Counted from the first letter of the stretch, positions 32,311 to 42,264 are shown. The stretch: DNA of 64,000 nt from an uncultured Verrucomicrobiota bacterium (GCA_903953565.1 CAJBKE010000015.1:62001-126000); one strand, 5' to 3'. The notes: generated by a model not told the origin, from the sequence alone. Numbers and translations are program-made.

Positions 32311-33270
32311 CTACTCGCCGCTGAAAACGCCCATCGCGCGGAACTTTTCGTAGCGCGCGGCGAGCATTTTTCCGGTGTTCTGTTTGGCGAGTTCGTCGAG
32401 GTTGTCGACGATGGCTTTTTTCAGCATCCCCGCTGCTGCGGCGTGGTCTTGGTGCGCCCCGCCCTGCGGTTCCGGCACGATGCCGTCGACGAGGCCCAAT
32501 TCTTTGAGATGAGCCGCAGTGAGCTTCAGCGCTTCGGCCGCCTCCGGGGCATGGCTGCGGTGTTTCCAGAGGATGGCGGCACATCCTTCCGGGCTGATGA
32601 CCGAGTAATACGCGTTCTCCATGATGAGGACGCGATCGGCAACGCCAATGCCGAGTGCGCCGCCGGACCCGCCTTCGCCGATGATTACGGCGACAATAGG
32701 CGTCTCGAGCAGCATCATTTCGCGGAGGTTGACCGCAATGGATTCGGCGATGTGGCGCTCTTCCGCGCCGATGCCGGGGAAGGCGCCCGGGGTATCGACC
32801 AAGGCAACGATGGGTAGTCCGAATTTTTCGGCCATGCGCATGACGCGCAGAGCCTTGCGGTAACCCTCGGGGTGGGCGCTGCCGAAGTTGCGGAGGATGT
32901 TTTCCTTCGTGTCGCGCCCTTTCTGATTGGTGACCACAGCGACGGGCCGGCCGTCGATCTTGGCCAGACCGCAGGGCATGGAGGCGTCGTCGCCGAAGAG
33001 GCGGTCGCCGTGCAGTTCGGTGAAGTCCTCGAAGCAGAGGGAAAGGTAGTCCAAGGCGAACGGGCGGGCCGTGTGCCGGGCGATTTGCACGCGCTGCCAA
33101 GCGGTCAGGTTCTCGTAGATTTCCTTCCGCATGCCGCCGATTTTCTTTTCGATCTTTCCGACCTCCGAGTCGACACCGAGGTCCGTGCCATTGGCCTTTT
33201 CACGCAACCGCTCCAGTTGCTCTTCCAGCTCGGCGATGGGTTTTTCGAAATCCAGCGGTTGGACTTTCAT
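32311..33270 (-). CDS. accA: acetyl-CoA carboxylase carboxyltransferase alpha subunit
   Basis: The 319-residue subunit transfers the carboxyl group from biotin to acetyl-CoA to make malonyl-CoA, in complex with AccD. It has the N-terminal coiled segment (LEFEKPIAEL-type start, MKVQPLDFEKPIAELEEQLE), GDRLFGDDASM, KGRDTKENILRNFG, and VDTPGAFPGIGAEER with GEGGSGGALGIG. The length is typical (about 315-320). accD is not in the window. Confidence 0.95.
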   Translation of the reverse strand: MKVQPLDFEKPIAELEEQLERLREKANGTDLGVDSEVGKIEKKIGGMRKEIYENLTAWQRVQIARHTARPFALDYLSLCFEDFTELHGDRLFGDDASMPCGLAKIDGRPVAVVTNQKGRDTKENILRNFGSAHPEGYRKALRVMRMAEKFGLPIVALVDTPGAFPGIGAEERHIAESIAVNLREMMLLETPIVAVIIGEGGSGGALGIGVADRVLIMENAYYSVISPEGCAAILWKHRSHAPEAAEALKLTAAHLKELGLVDGIVPEPQGGAHQDHAAAAGMLKKAIVDNLDELAKQNTGKMLAARYEKFRAMGVFSGE

Positions 33271-33330
33271 GGGAGGGCATTTTGGCCGGTTCCGCGCGGC
33301 GTGGGCAGCATAAAAATCAGCCGGTTGGCC

Positions 33331-33852
33331 TCAGATCAGTCCGCGCCGCTTCCATTCCTCCACATTGCCGCCGGCCGAGCGGCGGGCCGTATCGACCGCC
33401 AGCTTGAGGAGTGATACTTCCCACGCATCGTCGATGCTCTCCACAACGGCGCGGCGCGTCTCGCCCTCGTCGCGGGCGTGGCGGACAGCCTCGGCCACGA
33501 CATGGTCGAGGTGGCCGCTGACGATTTCCTCGCGCAAGTTGCTCTTGGTGATTTGGAACCCGTAACGCAGGAACTTCAGTTCCTCGCCGTGCTGTTCGAG
33601 CCAGTCGGCAAACTCGCGCGCTTTTTCCCCGAAGCCATCGAGCATGATTTTGGCGTAATGCTCCGGCGTGACAATCCGCGGGCGCTCGGCCTGCAGTGTG
33701 CCGTGACGCAAACGTACGCGATTCACCTCGTCCATCAGTTCACTGACCAGGACAAAGTCGAATGCCGTCGACCCGAAAGTCTCGATAAGCCCCGCCGGTT
33801 CCAGGTGGGTCTTCGTGTTTTCCAGAGCGTAGAAGAAGCTGTCGCGGTCCAT
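33331..33852 (-). CDS. conserved-looking protein of unknown function, 173 residues
   Basis: The ATG at 33852 starts a soluble, acidic and helical protein (MDRDSFFYALENTKTHLEPA...). It has a segment ITKSNLREEIVSGHLDHVVAEAVRH and a C-terminal VEEWKRRGLI. A longer in-frame extension to 34488 overlaps ispH and is rejected. I do not recognise the family. It lies between accA and ispH, with a 60-bp gap to accA, and could be cotranscribed with accA. Confidence 0.6.
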   Translation of the reverse strand: MDRDSFFYALENTKTHLEPAGLIETFGSTAFDFVLVSELMDEVNRVRLRHGTLQAERPRIVTPEHYAKIMLDGFGEKAREFADWLEQHGEELKFLRYGFQITKSNLREEIVSGHLDHVVAEAVRHARDEGETRRAVVESIDDAWEVSLLKLAVDTARRSAGGNVEEWKRRGLI

Positions 33853-33951
33853 GGAGAAAGGTGTGAGAAGATAGGCCGGGGCGTGCCGGATGCAAGGCAG
33901 GTGAAGGTTGGCGTTGGACGGACAGCGGCGTGGCGTTACATTCGATTCCGC

Positions 33952-35157
33952 ATGCCGCCCGCCTCTCCGACCAAGCGCGTCAATCTCCGCACCCCCGAGG
34001 TGATGGAGGAAGTGCAGGCTGCCGTGGAGTCGCACTATCACAGTCCGATGGTCGAGCGCCTGCGGGCCACGGGCGGTGTCGGCCGCTTCGGGGACGTGAC
34101 GGTGCGCTTGGCCAAGCAGTTCGGCTTCTGCTACGGCGTGGAGCGCGCCATCGATTTGGCCTACGCGGCGCGCAAGGTTTTCGCCGATCGCAACATCTAT
34201 CTCGTCGGCGAAATCATCCATAATCCGGACGTCAATGCGCAGCTCACGGCCATGGGTATCCGCACACTGAGCGGGCCCTGCAAACTGACCGATATCGACA
34301 GCCTTTCGCCGGACGACGTCGTCATCATTCCAGCCTTCGGCGCCGAGGTCTCCGTGCAGGAGCGCATCAAGGCGCGCGGATGCCAGATCGTCGACACGAC
34401 GTGCGGCGATGTGATGAGTGTGTGGAAACGGGTGCGGCAATACGCGAACGACGGGGTCACTTCCATTATCCACGGCAAAGCGGATCACGAGGAAACGCGC
34501 GCGACCAGTTCACGGGCGCGGTCGACAGGCGGCGCCGGTCACTTTCTGGTCGTGTACAACCTCGCGGAAACGGACGCGGTCTGTTCCTATCTGCGTCAAG
34601 GCGGCGACCGCGAAGAATTTCTGGCCAAGTTCCGCCACGCATGCTCCGAGGGATTCGATCCGGATGTGCATTTGCAAAAAATCGGCGTCGCCAACCAGAC
34701 AACCATGCTGCGCTCCGAAACCGAGGAGGTGCAGCGGCGTTTGCGTGCGGCGGTGCTGGCGCGCGATGGGGCGGATGACAACTTCCGCGTTTTCGACACC
34801 ATTTGCGGGGCAACCCAGGAGCGGCAGGATGCCTTGCTCGAAATGCTGGTTGCCCCGCCCGACTTGATGCTGGTGGTCGGCGGCTACAACAGCTCGAACA
34901 CCACGCATTTGGCCGATATGGCCAAAGAAAAAGCGCCCACTTACTTCATCCTCAATGCCGGCTGCCTCGAGTCGGCGGACCGGATTCGCCATTTTGACAC
35001 CCAGGCCTGCCAAGAGGTAAATGCTTCTGGTTGGCTGCCTTGCGGCCCGATCTGCGTCGGTATCACTGCCGGGGCCTCCTGTCCGAGCAACCTGATCGAG
35101 GACGTGCTTCTGAGACTTCTCGAACTGAAGGGCGTTCCGGGACCCGCCACGGTTTGA
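33952..35157 (+). CDS. ispH: 4-hydroxy-3-methylbut-2-enyl diphosphate reductase, long form
   Basis: The 401-residue [4Fe-4S] enzyme makes IPP and DMAPP, the last step of the MEP pathway. The three cluster cysteines are in FCYGVERA, DTTCGDV and FDTICGATQ. Other landmarks: GEIIHNPDVN and VVGGYNSSNTTHLADMA. It belongs to the long (~400-residue) type known from cyanobacteria, chloroplasts and some Verrucomicrobiota, with an insertion between the first two cysteines. Its product feeds the squalene/phytoene synthase seen at the window start. The ATG at 33952 is chosen, since the upstream frame overlaps the opposite-strand gene. Confidence 0.92.
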   Translation: MPPASPTKRVNLRTPEVMEEVQAAVESHYHSPMVERLRATGGVGRFGDVTVRLAKQFGFCYGVERAIDLAYAARKVFADRNIYLVGEIIHNPDVNAQLTAMGIRTLSGPCKLTDIDSLSPDDVVIIPAFGAEVSVQERIKARGCQIVDTTCGDVMSVWKRVRQYANDGVTSIIHGKADHEETRATSSRARSTGGAGHFLVVYNLAETDAVCSYLRQGGDREEFLAKFRHACSEGFDPDVHLQKIGVANQTTMLRSETEEVQRRLRAAVLARDGADDNFRVFDTICGATQERQDALLEMLVAPPDLMLVVGGYNSSNTTHLADMAKEKAPTYFILNAGCLESADRIRHFDTQACQEVNASGWLPCGPICVGITAGASCPSNLIEDVLLRLLELKGVPGPATV

Positions 35158-35226
35158 AGGTTAGGCTGCAAGATACCCCTTGCGCAGCGCCACGGGCAGG
35201 CTTATAGCCAAGGAAGAACTGAAGCC

Positions 35227-35772
35227 ATGAAAGCCAAATTCCCCTTCATAACTTTTCTCGCCTTGGTGCTTGGCTTGATGCCTTTTTTCAATGCCCAGGC
35301 TCAGGATAGCTTGCCTGAATTCGCATTTCCTCCGGGGGTTGATTGGAGCAGCGCCACCCCGGACCAAATCGCGGATGCTGTCTTCAATGCGGTCAAAAGC
35401 AATCCGAATGCCGCCCCTGAAATCGCCGTGGCAGGCTTGCAATCGGCGGCAGCCACCGGGCGTTGGGCTCGAACTGCGGATCGGGACGGAAAGCAGAGCG
35501 TTGACCCCGATGGTTCTGCTGGTGATCCCGGAATCGAGGATATCGCCAACGTGATTTCCGATGCCGCCTCGCGGGCCAATCCCGCGATGGCTCCGCAGAT
35601 CAATTCTGCTATTGCCAATTCTTTGTCCAGCCTGCCGCCGGCTGGTAGCGGAAGCTCGGGCGGTGGCGGCGAAGGTGGTGGCGGCGGTGGAGGAGCTGTC
35701 GCTCCTGCCCCGATCCCCGGTGGCGGTGGCGGTGGCGGTGGTGGTGGCGGTCAGCAGCCAGCAAGCCAGTAA
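35227..35772 (+). CDS. exported protein with Gly-rich C-terminus, unknown function
   Basis: The 181-residue protein has a signal peptide (MKAKFPFITFLALVLGLMPFFNAQA). The central part contains TPDQIADAVFNAVKSNPNAAPEIAVAGLQSA, a helical region, with repeated Ala-rich helices after it. The final ~45 residues are Gly and Ser runs coded by GGT/GGC repeats (35650-35757). It is probably a surface or periplasmic protein. There is no homologue that I can name. The gene is between ispH and the convergent cysI gene, with a weak stem-loop (GTCGGC/GCCGAC) after the stop. Confidence 0.6.
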   Translation: MKAKFPFITFLALVLGLMPFFNAQAQDSLPEFAFPPGVDWSSATPDQIADAVFNAVKSNPNAAPEIAVAGLQSAAATGRWARTADRDGKQSVDPDGSAGDPGIEDIANVISDAASRANPAMAPQINSAIANSLSSLPPAGSGSSGGGGEGGGGGGGAVAPAPIPGGGGGGGGGGGQQPASQ

Positions 35773-35787
35773 TTAAGTCCGACCCCG

Positions 35788-35806
35788 TCGGCCTGCAGCC
35801 GACGCC
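35788..35806. terminator. weak stem-loop between convergent genes
   Basis: CGTCGGC-CTGCA-GCCGACG is a 7-bp stem between the Gly-rich protein stop (35772) and the cysI stop (35807). No T-run. Confidence 0.35.
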
Positions 35807-37522
35807 TCAACTCATGATCTCTTCGTGGAAGAGTCGGCCTTCGGTTGTCGCTTTGACATAGCCCGCGCGAATGGTGAAATCACCAAAGCGTTCGCCTTCC
35901 TGACGCTCGGTGGCGTAACGGCGGATGATCGGGGCGAGTTCGTTGACGATCTCCTCCGATTTGACCGACGGTTTGTAGAGTTTGTTGAGGCGTGAACCGT
36001 CGAAGGCGGCACCGAGGTAGATGTTGTATTTGCCCGGGGCCCGGCCGACGAAACCGATTTCGCCGAGATACGGACGCGCGCAACCGTTCGGGCAACCCGT
36101 CATGCGGATGACAATCTCGCTTTCGCGCAGTCCGCATTCCTCGATGACTTGGTCGAGTTCGCTGATGAGCTGCGGCAGATAGCGTTCGCTTTCCGCGAGT
36201 GCGAGGCCGCAGGTGGGCAGGGCGACGCAGGCCATCGAACTCAAACGCAGGCCGGTGATGTGCTCGGGGATATCGAGCTTGTATTGGGCCAGCAATGCCT
36301 CGATGTGCGGCTTTTGCTCCTCGGTCACGCCGCCGATGATCAGATTCTGGTTCGCGGTGAGACGGAAATCGCCGGTATGGATTTTGGCAATCTCGCGCAG
36401 ACCGGTCTTCGCCGGTTGTTCCTCGGTATCGCGCAGGCGGCCGTTCTGGATGAAAAGGGTGTAATGCCAGTGGCCGTCGGTGCCTTTGGTCCAGCCGTAG
36501 CGGTCGCCGGAACTGGTGAATTCGAACGGGCGCGTCTCGCCGAGCTTCCAACCGAGACGGGATTCGAGTTCGTTTTTGAACCAGTCCACTCCGCGGTCCT
36601 CGATGGTGTATTTGAGGCGCGCGTGCTTGCGGTTGGTACGGTCGCCGAAATCGCGTTGCACGGTGAGAACTTTTTCCGCCACCTCGACGACTTTTTCGCG
36701 GGGAAGGTAACCGATCACGTTGGCGAGACGCGGATAGGTCTTGGTGTCGCCGTGCGACATGCCAAGGCCGCCGCCGACGGAGAGATTGTAGCCGAGGAGT
36801 TTCCCGTCTTCCCCGATGGCGATGAAACCGAGGTCCTGCGTGTAGACGTCGATATCGTTGCTCGGCGGCACGGCGAAGCCGGTTTTGAATTTGCGCGGGA
36901 GATAAGTTTTGCCGTAGATCGGTTCTTCCTCGTCGTCGTTGGAGATCTTTTCGCCGTCCAACCAGACCTCATGGTACGCGCGGGTGCTCGGGGTGAGATG
37001 GGCGCTGACTGCACGCGCATCATCGAGCACCGGGCCGTGCAAGGCGGATTGCCATGGGTTCGGATTGGCCATGACATTGCGGTTCACGTCGCCGCAGGCC
37101 GCGATGCAGTCCATCACCGCATCGTTGATGCCCTGCATGGTCGTTTTGAGAACTTCCTTCGTGATGAAGTGCAACTGGAAGGCCTGTCGCGTGGTCAGCT
37201 TGAGCGTGTGGCTGCCATATTGATCGGCCAGCGCGTCGATCTTGAGCCATTGCTCCGGAGTGCAGACGCCGCCGGGCACGCGGATGCGGATCATGAAAAT
37301 GAAGGCTTTTTCCGCTCCGGATCTCTTGCGCTCAATGCGCTGGTCCCGGTTGTCCTGCTGGTAGATGCCGTGGAACTTGGACACCGTTGTGTCATCGTCC
37401 GAGATGGCCCCGGTCGAACGGTCTTCCAGACTGGCGATCAGCGTGCCGCGGAGGTAATTGCTGGTCTCTTTGATGCCCTCGACCTTGGAGAGGGACGGCG
37501 GATTGGCGTTGTCGGAAATCAT
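35807..37522 (-). CDS. cysI: assimilatory sulfite reductase (CysI-like hemoprotein)
   Basis: The 571-residue siroheme / [4Fe-4S] enzyme reduces sulfite to sulfide. It has [20 protein letters not shown], then the duplicated ferredoxin-like half ([14 protein letters not shown]). The [4Fe-4S]-siroheme cysteines are in [11 protein letters not shown] and [12 protein letters not shown]. The length matches CysI (~570). No flavoprotein CysJ is near, so the electron donor could be ferredoxin or a distant CysJ. It is divergent from aat with 101 bp between, likely promoter sequence. Confidence 0.9.
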   Translation of the reverse strand: MISDNANPPSLSKVEGIKETSNYLRGTLIASLEDRSTGAISDDDTTVSKFHGIYQQDNRDQRIERKRSGAEKAFIFMIRIRVPGGVCTPEQWLKIDALADQYGSHTLKLTTRQAFQLHFITKEVLKTTMQGINDAVMDCIAACGDVNRNVMANPNPWQSALHGPVLDDARAVSAHLTPSTRAYHEVWLDGEKISNDDEEEPIYGKTYLPRKFKTGFAVPPSNDIDVYTQDLGFIAIGEDGKLLGYNLSVGGGLGMSHGDTKTYPRLANVIGYLPREKVVEVAEKVLTVQRDFGDRTNRKHARLKYTIEDRGVDWFKNELESRLGWKLGETRPFEFTSSGDRYGWTKGTDGHWHYTLFIQNGRLRDTEEQPAKTGLREIAKIHTGDFRLTANQNLIIGGVTEEQKPHIEALLAQYKLDIPEHITGLRLSSMACVALPTCGLALAESERYLPQLISELDQVIEECGLRESEIVIRMTGCPNGCARPYLGEIGFVGRAPGKYNIYLGAAFDGSRLNKLYKPSVKSEEIVNELAPIIRRYATERQEGERFGDFTIRAGYVKATTEGRLFHEEIMS

Positions 37523-37623
37523 GTTTTTGTGATCGTGTGAAATTAAAGCCCAACCGCGCGCCGGGCAACCGCCGAATGCGCGTGTTGCGTCCGGGGCCGG
37601 TTTGCGGCAAACGTTACGTTGCC

Positions 37624-38283
37624 ATGTCGGATCTGGTTTCCCAGTCCTTTCCCCCAGAGAGGCTGACTGCGGTGTCGGTGCTGCGCGCCTACCGCGATGG
37701 GTTTTTTCCCATGGCCTGCGGGGACGGACGGCTGCGCTGGTTTTCGCCCGATCCTCGCGGAGTCCTGCCGCTGGACGGGTTTCATCTGCCGCACGGCTTC
37801 CGGCGTGTCTTGCCGCGGGTTGCTTTCACGGTAACGGTCAATACCGCCTTCGACGATGTGGTCTCCGGTTGCGCGGATCGTCCGGAGACGTGGATCGATC
37901 CGGCCATTGCGCGCGTTTACACGGAGCTGCATGCGCAACGTTCGGCCCACAGTGTGGAAGTATGGTCGGGCGGGCGTCTGGCCGGCGGCCTTTACGGCGT
38001 GCAGTTGGGCGGGGCATTTTTCGGCGAGTCGATGTTCTCGCGCGTCCGCGAAGCTTCGAAGGTCGCTCTGCTCGCGCTGGTCGGCATCCTGCGCGCCCGG
38101 GGTTTCGGGTTGCTCGATATCCAATGGGTCACCGATCACCTGGAAAATTTCGGCGCAGTGGAAATCCGGCGTCCGGTTTATTTGAATTATTTGCGCGAGG
38201 CCATGATGACCCCGTGCTTTTTCCCCGCACCGGGCGAGGTGCAAGTGGCGGAAATGCCGCGGCAGCGGGTGGGCGTAATGTAG
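37624..38283 (+). CDS. aat: leucyl/phenylalanyl-tRNA-protein transferase
   Basis: The 219-residue enzyme transfers Leu or Phe from tRNA to N-terminal Arg/Lys of proteins (N-end rule degradation). Typical segments: [39 protein letters not shown], and [17 protein letters not shown]. The ATG at 37624 is preferred to an upstream in-frame start at 37537 because the extension lacks family similarity. A 16-bp hairpin (GTAGCG/CGCTAC, 38280-38295) covers its stop and the stop of the convergent xseA. Confidence 0.9.
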   Translation: MSDLVSQSFPPERLTAVSVLRAYRDGFFPMACGDGRLRWFSPDPRGVLPLDGFHLPHGFRRVLPRVAFTVTVNTAFDDVVSGCADRPETWIDPAIARVYTELHAQRSAHSVEVWSGGRLAGGLYGVQLGGAFFGESMFSRVREASKVALLALVGILRARGFGLLDIQWVTDHLENFGAVEIRRPVYLNYLREAMMTPCFFPAPGEVQVAEMPRQRVGVM

Positions 38284-38291
38284 CGGCGACG

Positions 38292-39674
38292 CTACAACGG
38301 CTTCGATTTCACCTCGCCGTCGGCGAAAAGAGTGACGATTTCCTTTTCTTCCGCCGCGCGGTCCGCCGAGGTGAGCGGACGGTGCCGCGCATCCATGGTG
38401 ATGGTGAATCCGCGGGCCAGCGTCTGGCGCGGTCCGAGCAACTCGAGAGCGTGCGCATGGCGATCATGTCGCTCACGGCGCTGGCGAAGGAGGGCGGATG
38501 TTGCTTGGTCCTGACGGTGACGCAGCGCTGCAAGGCGGTCGGAGAGCGAGGCGAGTCGCGCAGCCGGGGAACGAGCGGCAAGAACCGCGCGGGCCTTGTC
38601 TCGGCTTTGCTTCAGCTGACCGAGACGTGACAACACCGCCGAATTCGTGCGTTCGTGCAGATCGTCGGTTTTCTGACGAAGGTCCCCGATCACGCGCAGC
38701 GGAATGCGGAAGACGCCCGAGGCTGTGCGCAATTCAAGTTGCCCCCGGTGAGAGGCCAGATGCACCGCAGCGTCGCGGTGGAGTCGGCGCAGAAATGACC
38801 GCAACCGGTCGAGCGTCTCGGCGCGGTCGCTGCTCAGGATTTCCGCGGCCGCGCTCGGCGTGGCGGCACGGACATCCGCGGCGAGGTCGGACGTGGTGAA
38901 ATCGATTTCGTGCCCGACGGCGGAAATGACCGGCACCGCACTGGCCGCGATGGCGCGGGCGACAATCTCTTCGTTGAATTCCCACAAGTCTTCGAGGCTG
39001 CCGCCGCCGCGGGTCACGACGATGACATCGACTGCGGGGAATCCGCTGCGCGCCGGATCGGAGAGTTGTGCAATGGCCTGCGCGATTTCCCCCGCAGCTC
39101 CGCGTCCCTGCACGCGAACGGGCGCAATGAAGACGGCCATATGCGGCGCACGCCTCTGCAAAACGTGAAGAAAATCACGGATGGCTGCGCCGGTCGGAGA
39201 GGTCACGACTCCGATCCGGACGGGGTGCGGCGGAAGCGGTTTTTTGCGCTTCTGGTCGAAAAGTCCCTCGGCGCGGAGTTTTTCCTGCAAGGCGCGGAGG
39301 CGCGCTTCGAGTTCGCCGACCCCGCGCGGTTGCACGCGGCGGACGATAATTTGGTATTGTCCGCGCGGCTCGTAGACCGAAATGTCGCCGAATATCTCGA
39401 CCTTGAGTCCGTCGCGCAGGGCGGGCGCGCCGGCGCCGGCGCTGCGGAAGATGACGCATGAGACCTGCGCGGCTTCATCCTTGAGGCTGAAGTATTGGTG
39501 TCCTGACGGCTGGCGACGGAGGTTCGAGATTTCGCCCTGCACCCATACGTTGCCGAGCCGGCCTTCGAGGCATTCGCGGACCTCGCGGTTCAATCGTGCC
39601 ACCGTCCACGGAGCCTTTGACGGCACGGCTTCGTCGCTGTCCTCGGGAAAGTGCAATGTGCCTTGTCGACTCAT
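38292..39674 (-). CDS. xseA: exodeoxyribonuclease VII large subunit
   Basis: The 460-residue subunit degrades single-stranded DNA in a complex with XseB. It has the OB-fold N-terminus (VWVQGEISNLRRQPSGHQYF), the core with VTSPTGAAIRDFLHVLQRR and RGGGSLEDLWEFNEE, and a helical C-terminal domain ending in TLARGFTITMD. The length is normal. The start is at MSRQGTLHFPEDS, five bases after the LON-domain gene stop, so the two are cotranscribed. No xseB is visible in the window. Confidence 0.93.
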   Translation of the reverse strand: MSRQGTLHFPEDSDEAVPSKAPWTVARLNREVRECLEGRLGNVWVQGEISNLRRQPSGHQYFSLKDEAAQVSCVIFRSAGAGAPALRDGLKVEIFGDISVYEPRGQYQIIVRRVQPRGVGELEARLRALQEKLRAEGLFDQKRKKPLPPHPVRIGVVTSPTGAAIRDFLHVLQRRAPHMAVFIAPVRVQGRGAAGEIAQAIAQLSDPARSGFPAVDVIVVTRGGGSLEDLWEFNEEIVARAIAASAVPVISAVGHEIDFTTSDLAADVRAATPSAAAEILSSDRAETLDRLRSFLRRLHRDAAVHLASHRGQLELRTASGVFRIPLRVIGDLRQKTDDLHERTNSAVLSRLGQLKQSRDKARAVLAARSPAARLASLSDRLAALRHRQDQATSALLRQRRERHDRHAHALELLGPRQTLARGFTITMDARHRPLTSADRAAEEKEIVTLFADGEVKSKPL

Positions 39675-39679
39675 CGCGT

Positions 39680-40303
39680 TCAGGAGGGGAATTGCTGCCA
39701 CTCCTTGCGCAGCGTGTCGACCAATGTGCCGAGGCGGCGGGAGAGATTGGGCTCGGACAAAATCTGCTGCGCAGCGAGGGGATCGCGAACCAGGTGCTGG
39801 GCGAAAAGATCCCCGAGCGTGGCGGGATCGTGCATCTCGCCGGCGGCTTTGACAAAGGTGTCCGGCAGTTCGATACCGCGTGAAACAAGACCGGTGCAGA
39901 TTTCCTGCAGTTCGCGACGCAAGCCATGACAGGCTTCCTCGTTGTCGACGACGGTTTGCAGCGGTTTGGCACGGCCGATGAGGTAGGGTTCTTTTTGCTC
40001 GAATCCGGTGAACTCGACGCGGCCTAGTCCTTGGAGGATGAGTTGGCTCGTGCCGTCGGCTTGCCCGACACACGCGCGCACCAAGCCTGCGCCGGCCACG
40101 GGAAAGACGGATTCCTCGCCAGTATCCGGCCGCACCATACCGACGGCAAAGATGCGCTCGCCGGCCAGGACCGTGGATAGCATCTCGCGGTAGCGGGGCT
40201 CGAAAATATAGAGCGGAAGCAGGGCGTTCGGGAACAGGGTCACCCCGGAGAGAGCCATGACCGGCATCGAGGGCGGAAGCTGGATGGAGTCCGTGTTCAC
40301 CAT
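39680..40303 (-). CDS. LON substrate-binding domain protein
   Basis: The 207-residue protein corresponds to the N-terminal domain of Lon protease alone (MPVMALSGVTLFPNALLPLY, FEPRYREMLSTVLAG and LILQGLGRVEFTGF). It has no ATPase or protease domain. Such stand-alone LON-domain proteins are widespread with unclear function, probably protein binding. The ATG at 40303 is used since upstream sequence overlaps pyrH. The promoter region (90 bp) is shared with the divergent pyrH. Confidence 0.85.
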   Translation of the reverse strand: MVNTDSIQLPPSMPVMALSGVTLFPNALLPLYIFEPRYREMLSTVLAGERIFAVGMVRPDTGEESVFPVAGAGLVRACVGQADGTSQLILQGLGRVEFTGFEQKEPYLIGRAKPLQTVVDNEEACHGLRRELQEICTGLVSRGIELPDTFVKAAGEMHDPATLGDLFAQHLVRDPLAAQQILSEPNLSRRLGTLVDTLRKEWQQFPS

Positions 40304-40393
40304 GACCAATTTACGCCGGATTTGGCCCGCCGGGATCTTTTTTCGCGGCTTTTTCGCTTCAAGAGGCGCGGGCAGCGTGGCTAGGCTCAATCC

Positions 40394-41119
40394 ATGTCGT
40401 CCGAGCCAAAATACCGCCGCATCGTCCTTAAACTCAGCGGCGAGGCTTTGCGGGAGCCGGGCAGCAAGGACGCCATTTCGCCGCAGATCGTCAACCGCCT
40501 CGCCCTGGAAATCAAAGAGGTCCAGGCCCTCGGCGTGCAAGTGGCCGTCGTCGTCGGCGGCGGCAACATCTGGCGCGGCTTGGCCGCATCGCACCGCGGG
40601 ATGAACCGCACCACAGCCGACTACATGGGCATGCTGGCCACCGTCATCAATGGCATGGCGCTGATGAGCGGACTGGAAGACATCGGCCTGACGACCCGTG
40701 TGCAGACAGCCATCGAAATGAACAACGTGGCCGAGCCGTTCATTCTGCGTCGCGCCCTTCATCATCTGGAAAAAGGCTATGTCGTCATCTTCGTGGCCGG
40801 CACGGGTAATCCGTTTTTTTCCACCGACACGACCGCCGCGCTGCGCGCCAACGAAATCGGCGCCGATGCCATCCTCAAGGCGACCAAAGTCGATGGTATC
40901 TACGACGCCGATCCGCAGAAAAATCCTGACGCGAAAAAATTCGAACACATCACCTTCTCCGACGCCCTGCAGCGGCGCCTGCAGGTCATGGACTCGACCG
41001 CTTTCAGCCTCTGCTTGGACAACAAAATGCCGATCGTGGTGTTCAACATCGGGGATTCTGGCAATATCAAACGCGCCGTCCTTGGCGAACCGGTGGGAAC
41101 GCTGGTCACGGGAGGCTGA
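40394..41119 (+). CDS. pyrH: uridylate kinase (UMP kinase)
   Basis: The 241-residue hexameric UMP kinase of the amino-acid-kinase superfamily phosphorylates UMP to UDP. It has [56 protein letters not shown] and [10 protein letters not shown]. The gene pairs with frr, separated by 6 bp, the conserved order. rpsB-tsf, which usually precede it, are not in the window. Confidence 0.96.
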   Translation: MSSEPKYRRIVLKLSGEALREPGSKDAISPQIVNRLALEIKEVQALGVQVAVVVGGGNIWRGLAASHRGMNRTTADYMGMLATVINGMALMSGLEDIGLTTRVQTAIEMNNVAEPFILRRALHHLEKGYVVIFVAGTGNPFFSTDTTAALRANEIGADAILKATKVDGIYDADPQKNPDAKKFEHITFSDALQRRLQVMDSTAFSLCLDNKMPIVVFNIGDSGNIKRAVLGEPVGTLVTGG

Positions 41120-41125
41120 TCATTT

Positions 41126-41680
41126 ATGGACGAACTACTTCTCAACGCGGAAGAGGGCATGGAGAAAGCCTTCGATTTCATGAAGCACGAATTTTCCAGC
41201 GTGCGCACCGGCAAAGCGTCGCCCTCGCTGGTCGACGGCATCGATGTCGACGCCTACGGCTCGGTAATGAAGCTCAAACAACTTGCGCTCATCAGCACGC
41301 CCGAACCTCGACTCATCGTCATCCAGCCGTTCGATGCCACGACGATGAAGCCGATCGAGAAAGCGATCAACGAGTCGAAGATCGGGATCTCCCCGGTGGT
41401 CGACGGGAAAATTATCCGTCTTCCCATCCCCGAGCTGAGCGAGGAACGCCGCAAGGATCTGGTCAAAACGATCAAGACCATGGCCGAGGAAACCCGGGTG
41501 CGCATCCGCGCCGCCCGCCGTCATGCCATGGATACGGCCAAGAAAATGCAGAAAGACGGGGATCTGACCGAAGATGACCTCAAGAGCGGGGAGACGCAGA
41601 TCCAAAAACTCACCGACAAATACGTCGCCGATGTGGACAGCCAAGTGGTTTCCAAAGAGGCTGACATCATGAAGATCTGA
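41126..41680 (+). CDS. frr: ribosome recycling factor
   Basis: The 184-residue RRF dissociates ribosomes after termination together with EF-G. It has the typical coiled three-helix bundle and signature segments (MKHEFSSVRTGKASPSLVD, ISPVVDGKIIRLPIPELSEE and RRKDLVKTIKTMAEE). Length and position after pyrH are canonical. Its stop shares one base with the next ATG. Confidence 0.97.
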   Translation: MDELLLNAEEGMEKAFDFMKHEFSSVRTGKASPSLVDGIDVDAYGSVMKLKQLALISTPEPRLIVIQPFDATTMKPIEKAINESKIGISPVVDGKIIRLPIPELSEERRKDLVKTIKTMAEETRVRIRAARRHAMDTAKKMQKDGDLTEDDLKSGETQIQKLTDKYVADVDSQVVSKEADIMKI

Positions 41681-42174
41681 TGAGGCCCGTTCCCTGCCGC
41701 TGGCTGGTTTTGTCTCTCGTTTTTGCCGCTTTTGCGGCCGCGGATGCCAATGTGGTTCGTTGGGCCCCGGACTTCGGTTGGATCAAGTCCGGAGGCAACC
41801 GTGCCTCGCTGAAGTCTCTGCGCGGTCAACCGGTGGTCCTCGTCGTAGCCCCTTCGCCCCGCCACGGCAAATTCCGCAAACAGGCGAAAGAACTCCAAAA
41901 AACCTACCAACTGCTCGGCAATGACAAAGCCGTTATGGTGGCTGCGTTCACCGAGGAACCGGGCGTGATCCGGTCAAACATTCCCTTTGTGCTCGCCGCC
42001 AATCCCGGCGCAGTTGCCCAGTCTTACGGCGTGGCCGGCGAATTCGCGGTCTTCGTCATCGGCCGCGACGGCAATCTCGATGAGATTTCCGATCGCGTGC
42101 TCGCAGGGCAGCGTGTGCTTGACATCATCAACAATTCCTTCGTTGCGCAGCGCGACAATCGGCGGGCGGAGTAA
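41680..42174 (+). CDS. exported thioredoxin-fold protein without catalytic cysteines
   Basis: The 164-residue protein has a signal peptide (CRWLVLSLVFAAFAAADA). The mature part, with LRGQPVVLVVAPSPRHGKFR, FVLAANPGAVAQSYGVAGEF and VFVIGRDGNLDEISDRVLAG, matches an AhpC/TSA-like or DUF4174-like thioredoxin fold. No cysteine occurs after the signal peptide, so no redox chemistry is possible. It is coupled to frr (TGATG). The function is unknown. The stop is followed by a family A repeat. Confidence 0.6.
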   Translation: MRPVPCRWLVLSLVFAAFAAADANVVRWAPDFGWIKSGGNRASLKSLRGQPVVLVVAPSPRHGKFRKQAKELQKTYQLLGNDKAVMVAAFTEEPGVIRSNIPFVLAANPGAVAQSYGVAGEFAVFVIGRDGNLDEISDRVLAGQRVLDIINNSFVAQRDNRRAE

Positions 42175-42200
42175 GCGGCTTTTTCCGAGTTGCCTCTCAG

Positions 42201-42264
42201 GGTGGATCGCGCCCTCCGAGCGCGATGTTTCAAGCCATATCGCGATGGGACATCGCGATCCACC
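42201..42264. repeat. nested palindromic repeat, family A, copy 4
   Basis: Inverse orientation to copy 1. It has perfect ends GGTGGATCGCG and CGCGATCCACC, a GC hairpin (ATCGCGCCCTCCGAGCGCGA), then linker and CGCGATGGGACATCGCGA hairpin. It starts 26 bp after the stop of 41680-42174, and its last base is the first base of the glmM stop codon on the other strand. Confidence 0.85.

Noticed and set aside
33853-34488. N-terminal extension of the 173-residue gene
   Set aside because: It is antisense to ispH, whose three cysteine motifs confirm coding on the plus strand.
36149-37540. A 463-codon open frame antisense to the sulfite reductase gene
   Set aside because: The sulfite reductase frame carries both siroheme/[4Fe-4S] cysteine pairs. 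The opposite frame is a mirror artefact.
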